Shown in pieces: positions 32,556 through 40,832 of a DNA stretch of 43,561 nucleotides; position 1 is the first letter of the stretch, and every line of letters begins with the position of its first letter. Below the pieces are notes generated by a model. The model was not told where the DNA came from. It did no database searches and saw nothing but the letters and a program-made list of their open reading frames with translations. The stretch is from Solirubrobacterales bacterium (lineage in GTDB: Bacteria > Actinomycetota > Thermoleophilia > Solirubrobacterales > Solirubrobacteraceae): contig JAFASQ010000158.1 of the NCBI GenBank assembly GCA_019244395.1, positions 1-43,561 of the forward strand. Reading direction: 5' to 3'. The translations under genes were made by a program, and so were the position numbers.

Positions 32556-33656
32556 CTAGGGCTGCGGGGCTTCCTCGCCCGAGCTCAGCGGGCTGGCCGG
32601 CGATCGCACCGCGCTCGCGATCTCCGCCGCGCTCACCTGCTGCGGATGATGGCAGGCGGCCAGGTGGCCACCCGGATACTCGGTGAGTTGCGGCTCGACC
32701 GCCTGGCAGACCTCGGTGGCGCGCGGGCAACGGGTGTGGAAGCGACACCCGGAGGGCGGTTTGATCGGGTTGGGCGGCTCACCGCCCACGATCGGACGCT
32801 CGCGCGCGCGGTTCTCGTTCGGGTCGGGGATCGGGATCGCGCCGAGCAGCGCCGAGGTGTAGGGGTGAATCGGCTTGTCATAGAGCTCCTCGGCCGGCGA
32901 GACCTCGACCAGCTTGCCGAGATACATCACGACGATCCGGTCCGAGACGTGGCGCACCACGCTCAGGTCGTGGGCCACGAACACGAACGAGAGCCGCAGC
33001 TCGTCCTGGAGCTCGTCGAGCAGGTTGATCACCTGTGCCTGAATCGAGACGTCGAGGGCCGACACCGGCTCGTCGAGCATGAGCAGCTTGGGATCGAGCG
33101 CCAGCGCCCGGGCGATCCCGATGCGCTGCCGCTGACCGCCGGAGAACTCGTGCGGGAAGCGGTTCAGGTGCTCGGCGTGGAGCCCCACCTTGTCGAGCAG
33201 CCCGCGCGTCTCGGCCTCGATTTGGTCCTTCGGCACGCCCCGGATCTTCAGAGGCGTGGCCAGGATCTGCGTCACGCGCTTGCGCGGGTTCAGCGACGAC
33301 TGCGGATCCTGGAAGACCATCTGCATCTGGCGCCGGATCGGCTCGAGTTCCTTGCGGCCGGATTTGCTGATGTCGCCCCCCCGGTAGCGGATGGCGCCGC
33401 TGGTGGCGTCGATCAGCCGCACCAGGCTGCGGATCAGGGTGGTCTTGCCGCAGCCCGACTCGCCCACGATCCCGAGCGTCTCGCCCTCCCGGAGCTCAAA
33501 CGAGACGTCGTCGACCGCGTGGACGTGACCGACGGTGCGAGCGACGACGGCCCCCGACTTGACTGGGAAGAGCACCCGCAGGTGCTCGACTTCGAGCAGT
33601 GGCGCACCGTCCGGCGCCCGCGGCGTATCGGCCTGCGACTCGGCCTCGACGCTCAC
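32556..33656 (-). CDS. dppF: peptide ABC transporter ATP-binding protein, DppF/OppF type
   Basis: The product has 366 residues with an ABC ATPase core: Walker A GESGCGKTT, signature SGGQRQRIGIARAL and Walker B LLMLDEPVSALD. The C-terminal extension has the oligopeptide-type segment CRFHTRCPRATEVC, which is the conserved cysteine region of Dpp/Opp ATPases that can bind a 4Fe-4S cluster. It powers peptide import together with DppD. The GTG at 33656 overlaps the dppD stop as GTGA. It is the last gene of the operon. Confidence 0.93.
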   Translation of the reverse strand: MSVEAESQADTPRAPDGAPLLEVEHLRVLFPVKSGAVVARTVGHVHAVDDVSFELREGETLGIVGESGCGKTTLIRSLVRLIDATSGAIRYRGGDISKSGRKELEPIRRQMQMVFQDPQSSLNPRKRVTQILATPLKIRGVPKDQIEAETRGLLDKVGLHAEHLNRFPHEFSGGQRQRIGIARALALDPKLLMLDEPVSALDVSIQAQVINLLDELQDELRLSFVFVAHDLSVVRHVSDRIVVMYLGKLVEVSPAEELYDKPIHPYTSALLGAIPIPDPNENRARERPIVGGEPPNPIKPPSGCRFHTRCPRATEVCQAVEPQLTEYPGGHLAACHHPQQVSAAEIASAVRSPASPLSSGEEAPQP

Positions 33657-34735
33657 GAGGTCACCGCCTCCTCGGGCGCCAGACCAATCTGGTCGCCCAC
33701 CTGGCGAAGCTTGCGCTTGCGCTCGGGCTCGAGCCAGCAGCGCTCGAGATGCGCCGGCGCCTCGGGCAGCCGTGCCGCCAGATCAGGCACCTCGACACAG
33801 CGTTCGAACGCGTGCGGGCAGCGGGGTCGGAAATGGCACCCCTTGGGCGGACGCAGAAGCGAAGGCGGCAGGCCGGGAATGGCCGGGAGGCGTTGAGATC
33901 GGTCACGATCGATGCGGGTGATCGAGCCGAGCAGACCCCAGGTGTAGGGGTGCTGGGGGTCGTAGAAGATCTCATCCAGCGTTCCTTGCTCGACCACCCG
34001 GCCGGCATACATCACGACGATGCGGTCGGCGATGTCGGCCACCACGCCCAGGTCGTGGGTGACCAGGATGATCGCGGAGCCTGTCGCCGCCCGGAGCTGA
34101 CGCAGCTGGTCGAGGATCTGCGCCTGGATGGTGACATCGAGCGCCGTGGTGGGCTCGTCGGCGATCAGCAGCTTTGGGGAGTTGGCCAGCGCCATCGCGA
34201 TCATCACGCGCTGTCGCATCCCGCCCGAGAACTGGTGCGGGTAGGAGCGGGCGCGCTCGCGCGCATGCGGGATCCCGACCCGCTCCATCAGCTCGACGGC
34301 CCGATCAAGCGCCTGGACCTTGTTCGTGTCCGGTTCGTGCTGGCGGATCTGCTCGGCGATCTGGTTGCCAACCCGGTAGACCGGGTTCAGCGAGGCCATC
34401 GGGTCCTGGAAGACCATCGCGACCTGGGCGCCTCGTACCTTCCGCAGCTCTTCCTCGGAGGCCGCGACGAGGTCACGGCCCTCGAACAGCGCTCGGCCCT
34501 CGAACCGGGTGTTCGGTCCGCGCGTGAGACCCATCAGAGTCATCGCGGTGACCGACTTGCCCGAGCCGGACTCGCCGACGATCGCCACCACCTCGCCCCG
34601 GTCGAGTCCGAACGAAACGCCGTCGACCGCCTGGACGACCCCGTCCTCGGTGCGGAAGGACACCCGCAGATCCTCCACCTCGAGGAGGTGCGCGCTCGTT
34701 GTCGGGCGCGTGTCGACGTGGATGACGTGGCTCAC
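33653..34735 (-). CDS. dppD: peptide ABC transporter ATP-binding protein, DppD/OppD type
   Basis: The product has 360 residues. Walker A is GESGSGKS, the signature is [16 protein letters not shown] and Walker B is [12 protein letters not shown], with the H-loop histidine in VTHDLG. The C-terminal [14 protein letters not shown] extension parallels DppF. The Gly/Ser-rich variant of Walker A and the MRQRVMIA signature mark it as the DppD member. It starts with GTG at 34735, overlapping the dppB stop as GTGA, and overlaps dppF by four bases, so tight translational coupling is expected. Confidence 0.93.
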   Translation of the reverse strand: MSHVIHVDTRPTTSAHLLEVEDLRVSFRTEDGVVQAVDGVSFGLDRGEVVAIVGESGSGKSVTAMTLMGLTRGPNTRFEGRALFEGRDLVAASEEELRKVRGAQVAMVFQDPMASLNPVYRVGNQIAEQIRQHEPDTNKVQALDRAVELMERVGIPHARERARSYPHQFSGGMRQRVMIAMALANSPKLLIADEPTTALDVTIQAQILDQLRQLRAATGSAIILVTHDLGVVADIADRIVVMYAGRVVEQGTLDEIFYDPQHPYTWGLLGSITRIDRDRSQRLPAIPGLPPSLLRPPKGCHFRPRCPHAFERCVEVPDLAARLPEAPAHLERCWLEPERKRKLRQVGDQIGLAPEEAVTS

Positions 34736-35670
34736 AGGCGGATCCGCGGGTCGAGCATCGCGTAGACGACGTCGATCACCGCACCGATCAGGACGACCAT
34801 GAACGCGCCGAACATCGTGATCACCAGGACCGGCGGAATATCGAGCGCCTGGACCGACTGGGCCGCGTATTGCCCGACGCCATGCAGGTTGAATACGGTC
34901 TCGGTCAGGATCGCGCCGCCGCCGATGACAGCGGCGAAGTCGAGCCCGAACAGTGTGATGATCGGGATCATGCTGTTGCGGAGCACGTGGCGGGTCATCA
35001 CCTGGCGCTCGCTGAGACCCTTGGCCTTGGCCGTCCTCACGTAGTCGTCGTTGACCGTGTCGAGGATCGTGGAGCGCAGGACGCGCGAATACACGCCGAT
35101 GAACAGCACGGATAAGGCGAACCAGGGCATGATCATGTGCTTAAGCCACTCCCACGGCGAGGTGGTGAACTTCACGTAGTCGCTCGCAGGCAGCCAGCCC
35201 AGCTTGAAGCCGACGTAGTACGACAGCACGGCCCCGAGGAAGAACACCGGCATCGACACGCCGATCATCGACAGCACGGTCAGCCCTCGGTCCAGCCAGC
35301 GACCGGCGCGCCAGGCGCTCAGCAGGCCGAACAGGATGCCCACCGACAGCCAGATGATGCCGGCGCCGATGGCCAGCGACAAGGTGACGGGCAGGTACAC
35401 CCAGATCTGGTGAACCACGTTCACCTGCTGGGTGTACGAAATGATCTGACCGGTGAAGATCAGCTTCATGATCAGCAGGTAGCGGATGTACACGGGCCGG
35501 TCGAAGCCCCACTGATGGCGGATGTGGGCCAGCGTTGCCTCGGTCGGGAACCGCCCTGCCAGCTGAAGCTCCGGATGCGGGATCGCGGTGAAGATCAGGA
35601 AGGTGAGGACCGAGATCGCGAACAGCACCCCGATCAAAGACAACGTCCGGCGGAATACGAAGCGGCCCAT
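34732..35670 (-). CDS. dppB: peptide ABC transporter permease, DppB/OppB type
   Basis: The product has 312 residues with six hydrophobic segments. The first is FRRTLSLIGVLFAISVLTFLI. A BPD_transp_1 EAA loop is present near residues 200-235 (YVRTAKAKGLSERQVMTRHV). The N-terminal periplasmic loop after helix 1 (PHPELQLAGRFPTEATLAHI) is typical of DppB. It forms the membrane channel with DppC. The ATG at 35670 is six bases after the dppC stop. Confidence 0.93.
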   Translation of the reverse strand: MGRFVFRRTLSLIGVLFAISVLTFLIFTAIPHPELQLAGRFPTEATLAHIRHQWGFDRPVYIRYLLIMKLIFTGQIISYTQQVNVVHQIWVYLPVTLSLAIGAGIIWLSVGILFGLLSAWRAGRWLDRGLTVLSMIGVSMPVFFLGAVLSYYVGFKLGWLPASDYVKFTTSPWEWLKHMIMPWFALSVLFIGVYSRVLRSTILDTVNDDYVRTAKAKGLSERQVMTRHVLRNSMIPIITLFGLDFAAVIGGGAILTETVFNLHGVGQYAAQSVQALDIPPVLVITMFGAFMVVLIGAVIDVVYAMLDPRIRL

Positions 35671-35676
35671 CGCTGA

Positions 35677-36678
35677 TTAGTGCTCGATGCGGATCTTGGC
35701 TCGTGGATCGAGGGCGTCGCGCAGGCCGTCGCCGAACACGTTGATCCCCAGCACGCAGAGGACCAGCATGATCCCCGGCACGAGCATGGTGTGCACGGCG
35801 GCTGGGAGCAGCCCGATCCCCTCGCCGATCATCGTGCCCCACGAGGGGTTGGGCGGGCGTACACCGGCGCCCAGGAACGACAGCCCCGCTTCGGTCAGGA
35901 TCGCGTTGGCCATGATCAACGGGATGAAAACGACGATCGTCGAGGCCACGTTGGGGAGGATCTCGCCGAACATGATCCGGAAGTGCCCCAGCCCCTGCTG
36001 GCGCGCGGCGTCGATGAACTCGCGCTCGCGCAGCCCGAGCACCTGTCCGCGGATGGCCTTGCCCACGTACGGGATGTAAATGATCCCGATGATGATCGCC
36101 GGGATCTGCAGTGAGTTGCCGCTGATGTGAACGAAGCCGAGGTCGAGGCCGCTGATGGCCAGGACCACACCGAGTGCGATCCCTAGCAGATACACCGGGT
36201 AGGCCCAGATCAGCTCGAAGGCCCGCGAGATGAGCCCGTCGGCCGGGCCGCGGAAGTATCCAGCGAAGATGCCGAGCAGGGTGGCCAGGACGATCGTGAT
36301 GATCGTGGCCTCGGCTCCGATCTGAAGCGAGTTACGCCCACCGTAGAGCAGGCGGACCGCTACGTCACGCCCGGTGTTGTCGGCGCCGAGGAAGAACTTG
36401 GCGTGCCAGGTCGGCCCGATCGGCAGCCCGAACTGATTCAGCGCGGTGTCGACGTGCTGGTCGTTGGGCCCGCTGTGCGCGATGTGGTTCGCATACACGG
36501 GCGCCAGCAGGCAGACGATCACGACAGCCAGGAACAGGCCGCCGAAGGCCAGCGCCACCTTGTTGCGCCGCAGGCGGCGCCAGGCAAGCTGGTACGGCCC
36601 GAGGCCGGGCGGTAGCTCACCGCCGGCGTCCCACGCCGACGACTCAATCGGGACCTCGGTGCCGGTGACGGTGCTCAT
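35677..36678 (-). CDS. dppC: peptide ABC transporter permease, DppC/OppC type
   Basis: The product has 333 residues. An N-terminal cytoplasmic segment (about 1-40, with YQLAWRRLRRNKVALA before helix 1) is typical of DppC, followed by six membrane segments and the EAA-type loop (FIDAARQQGLGHFRIMFGEI). A helix-1-to-2 periplasmic loop of about 70 residues contains HFLGADNTGRD-like sequence (KFFLGADNTGRDVAVRLLYG). The ATG at 36678 is 70 bases downstream of dppA, a gap that contains the 14-bp hairpin. Confidence 0.93.
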   Translation of the reverse strand: MSTVTGTEVPIESSAWDAGGELPPGLGPYQLAWRRLRRNKVALAFGGLFLAVVIVCLLAPVYANHIAHSGPNDQHVDTALNQFGLPIGPTWHAKFFLGADNTGRDVAVRLLYGGRNSLQIGAEATIITIVLATLLGIFAGYFRGPADGLISRAFELIWAYPVYLLGIALGVVLAISGLDLGFVHISGNSLQIPAIIIGIIYIPYVGKAIRGQVLGLREREFIDAARQQGLGHFRIMFGEILPNVASTIVVFIPLIMANAILTEAGLSFLGAGVRPPNPSWGTMIGEGIGLLPAAVHTMLVPGIMLVLCVLGINVFGDGLRDALDPRAKIRIEH

Positions 36679-36705
36679 AGCGCGAGCAAAGCCTAACGCG
36701 GGGAC

Positions 36706-36738
36706 GACGGCCCGGGACCGGTCGGGTCCCGGGCCGTC
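36706..36738. promoter_or_regulatory. 14-bp intercistronic hairpin between dppA and dppC
   Basis: GACGGCCCGGGACC (36706-36719) and its exact complement (36725-36738) enclose the loop GGTCG. It lies between the binding-protein gene and the permease genes on the same strand. With no T-tract after it, it probably acts as a partial terminator or 3'-end stabiliser that raises dppA mRNA over the rest; this is inference from the usual behaviour of such operons. Confidence 0.7.
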
Positions 36739-36748
36739 TGGCCGCCGT

Positions 36749-38452
36749 CTACTTCAACTGCAGCGAGCTGAAGTCGTTGCCTTCCAGCGGGCTGAACACC
36801 ACCTTGCCGAAGTCGATCCGGTTGGACAGGAACTCAGGCGAGGACTCGTAGCCGTAGGGGACCACGTAGGCCTTCGAGGTCACGTAGCTATCCAGAGCCT
36901 GCCACCGCGACGCCGCGGTGTTGATCTGGTTGCCCTGCACCGGGTAGAGCGCCGCCAACTCGGACTGGATGTGCGGGTCTTTGACTTCCTCGTAGTTGGA
37001 GTTCCCCACCGGGGCGATCGCGTTCGCGTCGACCAGGTTCTGGTAGAAGTCGGTGGGGTTCGGGAAGTCCTGCTGCCAGTCCGCGAAGCCGGTCTGCGGA
37101 TGGTTCTTCAGCGTCTCGATCGTCGAGAAGTAATCCGCGTCGGCGATCGTCTTGAGCGTAGCCTTGAACCCGATCGCGTTCAGCGTGGCGGCGTAGTTCT
37201 CCGCCCACTGAAGGCGCGGCTGGCGGTTCTCCGCCCAGACCGTCACCGGCGTGCCGGCCATCCCGGACTGCTGGACCATCTGCTTGGCCTTGGCCACGTC
37301 CGGCGTCGCGTTCACATTGCCGTACGGGCAGCTCCCCGTCGGGTGCCCCGCCATCTGCGGCGGGAGCAGGAAGCAGCCCGGCACCAGCGCGCCGCTGCCG
37401 ATTCGAGCCAGAGCCGGTCGGTCGACGGCATACGCCACCGCCTGACGGGCGAGCGTGCTGGTGAACGGCTTCTGGGTCGTGTTCAGGAACCAGTAGAACG
37501 TCTTGTTGGTCTCGTATGCCTTGTAGCGGTCCTTCTGCTGGCTGACCTGCTGGATCAGCGCCGGCGGGATCGTGTCGCCCCAGTCGAACACGTCCGCCGA
37601 GTTGTTGAGAACGTCCGAGGCCTCGGTCGTGGTGTTCGACTCGACCTTCACGTTGACGTTCATCTTCCCGGCGGGAATCCCCGGGATCGCCTGCGAGGCG
37701 TAGTTCGGGTTGATGGCGAGATCGAAGCCAACGTTCGACTGGACGTTCTTGATCACGTACGGCCCGAAGCCCACCGGCGGGCTGTTCGGCTCCGGCTTCA
37801 TCGGCGTCGACGCCGGCAGGTAGCTCACGCCCGGAACTGCCAGCACGTCGAGGAACGCGCCATAGGGCATCACGAGATGGATCGTGGTCTTGCCGCTGGC
37901 GTCGTTGGTGGTGATCCCAGAGATCGTCTTGGCCTTGCCCTTGGCGTAGTCAGACGCGCCGGCGATCGTCGAGGTCAGGAAGCTCGCCGCGCTCCAGCCG
38001 AGCTTCAGGTCCCGCTCGATCGCGAAGGTCAAGTCCGAAGCCTTCACTGGTGTTCCGTCGGAGTACTTCAGGCCGGGCCGGAGCGTGAACGTGTACGTCT
38101 TGCCGCCGTCCGCGACGGTCGGCAGCGCTTGCGCCATCGACGGGATGATCTGCGTCCCCGCCGTTCCCGTGGCGTGCGCGAACGAGTACGGGCCCAGATG
38201 GGTGAGCCAGTGCACCTCACCACCCTGGGTGGTGAAGTCGATCGACGGGTCGAGTGACTGCGGGAATGTCCCCTCGACGACCGTGGCCGTGCCGCCGGAC
38301 TTCCCCGACGACGAGCTTCCGCCCGCGGTCGATGACGACGTCGACGATGCCGACGATGCCGACGATTTCGAGCTCGAGCTTCCGCACGCGGCCACGGCAA
38401 GCACCATGGCAACGACGACGGCCGTCCCGAGCGGCGTCTTGTACTTCCTCAT
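36749..38452 (-). CDS. dppA: peptide ABC transporter substrate-binding lipoprotein (SBP family 5)
   Basis: The product has 567 residues. It has a lipoprotein signal with hydrophobic PLGTAVVVAMVLAVAA and lipobox cysteine C23, then a Ser-rich tether (GSSSSKSSASSASSTSS). The mature part fits SBP family 5 (PQSLDPSIDFTTQGGEVHWL near residue 65, YTFTLRPGLKYSDGTPVKASD, LARQAVAYAVDR). It would capture extracellular peptides and pass them to DppBC. The ATG at 38452 is preceded by a strong Shine-Dalgarno. The C-terminal LPFNRIDFGKVVFSPLEGND-type end is complete. Confidence 0.93.
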   Translation of the reverse strand: MRKYKTPLGTAVVVAMVLAVAACGSSSSKSSASSASSTSSSTAGGSSSSGKSGGTATVVEGTFPQSLDPSIDFTTQGGEVHWLTHLGPYSFAHATGTAGTQIIPSMAQALPTVADGGKTYTFTLRPGLKYSDGTPVKASDLTFAIERDLKLGWSAASFLTSTIAGASDYAKGKAKTISGITTNDASGKTTIHLVMPYGAFLDVLAVPGVSYLPASTPMKPEPNSPPVGFGPYVIKNVQSNVGFDLAINPNYASQAIPGIPAGKMNVNVKVESNTTTEASDVLNNSADVFDWGDTIPPALIQQVSQQKDRYKAYETNKTFYWFLNTTQKPFTSTLARQAVAYAVDRPALARIGSGALVPGCFLLPPQMAGHPTGSCPYGNVNATPDVAKAKQMVQQSGMAGTPVTVWAENRQPRLQWAENYAATLNAIGFKATLKTIADADYFSTIETLKNHPQTGFADWQQDFPNPTDFYQNLVDANAIAPVGNSNYEEVKDPHIQSELAALYPVQGNQINTAASRWQALDSYVTSKAYVVPYGYESSPEFLSNRIDFGKVVFSPLEGNDFSSLQLK

Positions 38453-38455
38453 GCG

Positions 38456-38465
38456 TCCTCCTCCT
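38456..38465 (-). promoter_or_regulatory. strong ribosome-binding site of dppA
   Basis: The minus strand reads AGGAGGAGGA three bases before the ATG, an unusually good Shine-Dalgarno for this window. It confirms the start codon of the binding protein and fits high expression. Confidence 0.75.
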
Positions 38466-38617
38466 AGAGGTTTTCAGCGAGAAATCTAATTCAACGGAGG
38501 GACGCTGTGGGATTGGAGCCCGGTCCCTAATCAATCCAAAACACGCCAGGCCCCTCCCAACGGCCGGGTTGACGTCTCGGCTGGCCGGACAGATTTCCCG
38601 GCGCCGGGCTCCTGGGC

Positions 38618-38635
38618 AGGGGTGATCGCACCCCT
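38618..38635. terminator. 7-bp hairpin between the pseudogene and dppA
   Basis: AGGGGTG and CACCCCT enclose ATCG. It lies about 30 bases below the pseudogene stop on the minus strand. No T-tract follows. It could end read-through into the dpp operon, or be a chance hairpin. Confidence 0.35.
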
Positions 38636-38664
38636 CTTCGCCGCCGTCCACGCGGTTCCCGCCG

Positions 38665-39187
38665 CTAGGCCAGTGTGAGGACGGCCTTGCCGTTCACGCG
38701 GCGATCGAGCAACGCCTCAATCGCCTTTTGCGCCTCGTTCCAGGGCAGGGTCAGGTCGATTTGCGGATCGAGCCTGTGCTCCGCAACCAGGTCCGCCAGC
38801 CGCCGCAGGTCGGTGCCCGCGCTGCGGGTGTGCTCCAGCTCGGAGAAGAGGAAGAAGCCGTACAGCCGGGCGCCGGGCGCGCGCGCGAACAGCTCGCGGG
38901 CCGGATACGAGACCGGGCTCGCGGGCCGGATACGAGACCGGCTCGGGAACCGTGGAGGCGAAGCTGACCACGGTGCCGCCGGGGGACACCCGGGTTATAG
39001 CCGTCCCCAGAACCGGACCACCCACCGCGTCAATGATCGCCTCATAGACCGGACCGTCCGGATCGATCTCGGGCCTTAGCTCGTCCGCGCCGAGTTCCTT
39101 CAACCCTTCGGTTCGCCGCGCCATCGCGGTCACGTGCGCGCCGGCCAGCTTGGCCAGCTGGATCGCGGGTCGAGGTGAAGGCGTGCC
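38665..39187 (-). pseudogene. zinc-binding dehydrogenase / quinone oxidoreductase remnant
   Basis: The 5' half reads in one frame (AIQLAKLAGAHVTAMARRTE, then AVGGPVLGTAITRVSPGGTVVSFAS) and the 3' half in another (LFARAPGARLYGFFLFSELE, then WNEAQKAIEALLDRRVNGKA and VLTLA-stop). A 25-bp tandem duplication at the junction causes the shift; removing one copy restores a single 166-codon frame. The 5' end is also missing: a TGA lies just upstream and the N-terminal catalytic domain is absent. The frame is thus doubly inactivated. Confidence 0.9.
38892..38941. repeat. perfect 25-bp tandem duplication causing a frameshift
   Basis: 38892-38916 and 38917-38941 are identical. The unit length is not a multiple of three, and it lies inside the pseudogene exactly where the frame changes. 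Confidence 0.97.
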
Positions 39188-39330
39188 TCATCCGGCCGAG
39201 GTGCCGGGTCGGGCACTTCGGCGAGCTCGGCGTACGGGGCCGATTGCTTTGAGACGAGGGCGCGCACCGCGCGGACAGGCTACCTCTCCGGCCGACGAGG
39301 TCGGCTCAGAGCCGATCGCCCGACGGTGCC

Positions 39331-40731
39331 ATGGCATATGTTCTCGGCGTGCTTCGCTTGACGCGCCCGCTCCTGCTCGCCACCGCCCTGCTGGCGCTCG
39401 TCCCGACCAGCGCCCGCGCCGGCCTCCTCCGCGTCCACTGGATGCCTGGCTTCGCCGCCCCCGGCACGCCGGCCCGATACGACAAGGTCGGCGTGATCGA
39501 GGTCGGACCGCGATCCGCCCGCAACGTGCTCGTGCTCGAGCCCGGCACCTCCGCCGGCGCGGCGTACTTCGTCCCGCTCGCCCAGTGGATCGCGGCGCGC
39601 GCCCGCGGCTGGCAGGTGTGGTCGGTCGAGCGCCGGGAGAACCTGCTCGAGGACCAGTCGGTACTCGAGCGGGCCAAGCATGGCCGGGCCACCGCGACCC
39701 AGTTGTTCGACTACTACCTGGGCTGGTTGGTGCCGGGCTCCCCGAGTGGGCCGCACATCCGCCTGCTCGCCGACAACAAGGTCCGCTTCACCAAGCGCTG
39801 GGGGATGCAGGTCGCCGTGGAGGACCTGCACCGCGTGATCGAGGCCGCCCGCAAGCGTGGTGGAAAGGTCGTGCTGGGCGGCCATTCGCTGGGTGGGGCA
39901 ATCGCCACCGCCTACGCCACCTGGAACTTCAACGGCCGCGCCGGTGCCGACGAGCTGGGCGGGCTCGTCTACGTCGACGGCGGCAGCCTGCCGGCGGTCA
40001 GCGCGGCCGCGGCGCGCTCGCAGCTGCAGATTCTCGACTCCTCGGAGACCTCACCCTGGCTGGCCTTCGGCAGCATCCCGGCCCCGTTCGCGGGGCTGTT
40101 CAGCGCCACCGGCTCAACCGCCGCGCTGATCGACCCGGGCTCGCAGTCGCTCGGCCAGTCCTCCGGGCTCCTCAGCGCATTCCACCTCACGCCGGCCGTC
40201 CCGGTCACCAACCTGGCGCAGTTCGGCTATGCGCTGAACGTCGGGACTTCGCCGGCGGCGCTGATCGCTGCTCAGGCGCACCTCGGCCGGGGAATCTCAT
40301 CCACCGGACCCGTCCATGGCTGGGACGACACCGGAGCGCTCACCCCGATCACGCGCTACGCGACGATGCTCTCCGGGCTCGGAGTGGCCGACGCCGACGG
40401 ATCGGAGTGGTACTTCCCGCGGCGGCTGACAGTCGACGCCGGCGCGGTTGGCAACGGCATCGCCACCTCGGCCCAGTCGGTGCTGGGCCTCCACGCCACC
40501 ATGGGCCGCGACCTCCCGCGTCGCCTGAAGATCTACGCGTTCGGCGCCCGGCTCGGCGACGCCGGAGTCCTCCTCGACGCCCAAGCCCTGGCCGCACAGT
40601 CGCACATCCCGGCGGCCAACCTGCTCCTGATCAACCGGGCGGCGTCGTACGCCCACAACGACCCTGCCGGTGCTTACCCGCAGAACGTCTTCGCCGCCGG
40701 ACTCGCGCGCTTTCTCCGGCGCATCCGGTGA
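39331..40731 (+). CDS. secreted alpha/beta hydrolase
   Basis: The product has 466 residues. A signal peptide occupies about 1-30 (LTRPLLLATALLALVPTSARA). The nucleophile elbow GGHSLGG places S186. An oxyanion-side segment VLVLEPGTSAGAAYF is seen near residue 67. Catalytic Asp and His are less certain; H near YAHNDPAGAYP at the C-terminus is a candidate. The region between (about 200-400) is a long insertion or lid. The substrate is unknown; lipase-like or esterase activity is plausible. The ATG at 39331 was chosen because the signal peptide follows it. It converges on the CocE-type gene. Confidence 0.85.
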   Translation: MAYVLGVLRLTRPLLLATALLALVPTSARAGLLRVHWMPGFAAPGTPARYDKVGVIEVGPRSARNVLVLEPGTSAGAAYFVPLAQWIAARARGWQVWSVERRENLLEDQSVLERAKHGRATATQLFDYYLGWLVPGSPSGPHIRLLADNKVRFTKRWGMQVAVEDLHRVIEAARKRGGKVVLGGHSLGGAIATAYATWNFNGRAGADELGGLVYVDGGSLPAVSAAAARSQLQILDSSETSPWLAFGSIPAPFAGLFSATGSTAALIDPGSQSLGQSSGLLSAFHLTPAVPVTNLAQFGYALNVGTSPAALIAAQAHLGRGISSTGPVHGWDDTGALTPITRYATMLSGLGVADADGSEWYFPRRLTVDAGAVGNGIATSAQSVLGLHATMGRDLPRRLKIYAFGARLGDAGVLLDAQALAAQSHIPAANLLLINRAASYAHNDPAGAYPQNVFAAGLARFLRRIR

Positions 40732-40832
40732 CCCACGGCTGTGCGGGCGCGCGACCGAGGCTCGTTTTACGGGATCCCGTCGATCGGCGGCTATCCCTGA
40801 TCGCGAAGCGGACGTGCGGCGCGGTTCACCCG

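Noticed and set aside
36446-38257. 603-codon plus-strand frame over dppA
   Set aside because: Antisense to the binding-protein gene, which has a lipobox, strong RBS and family match; the plus frame has none.
40769-40780. 12-base palindrome ACGGGATCCCGT between convergent hydrolase genes
   Set aside because: Stem too short with almost no loop to be a terminator, and short GC palindromes are expected in such DNA.
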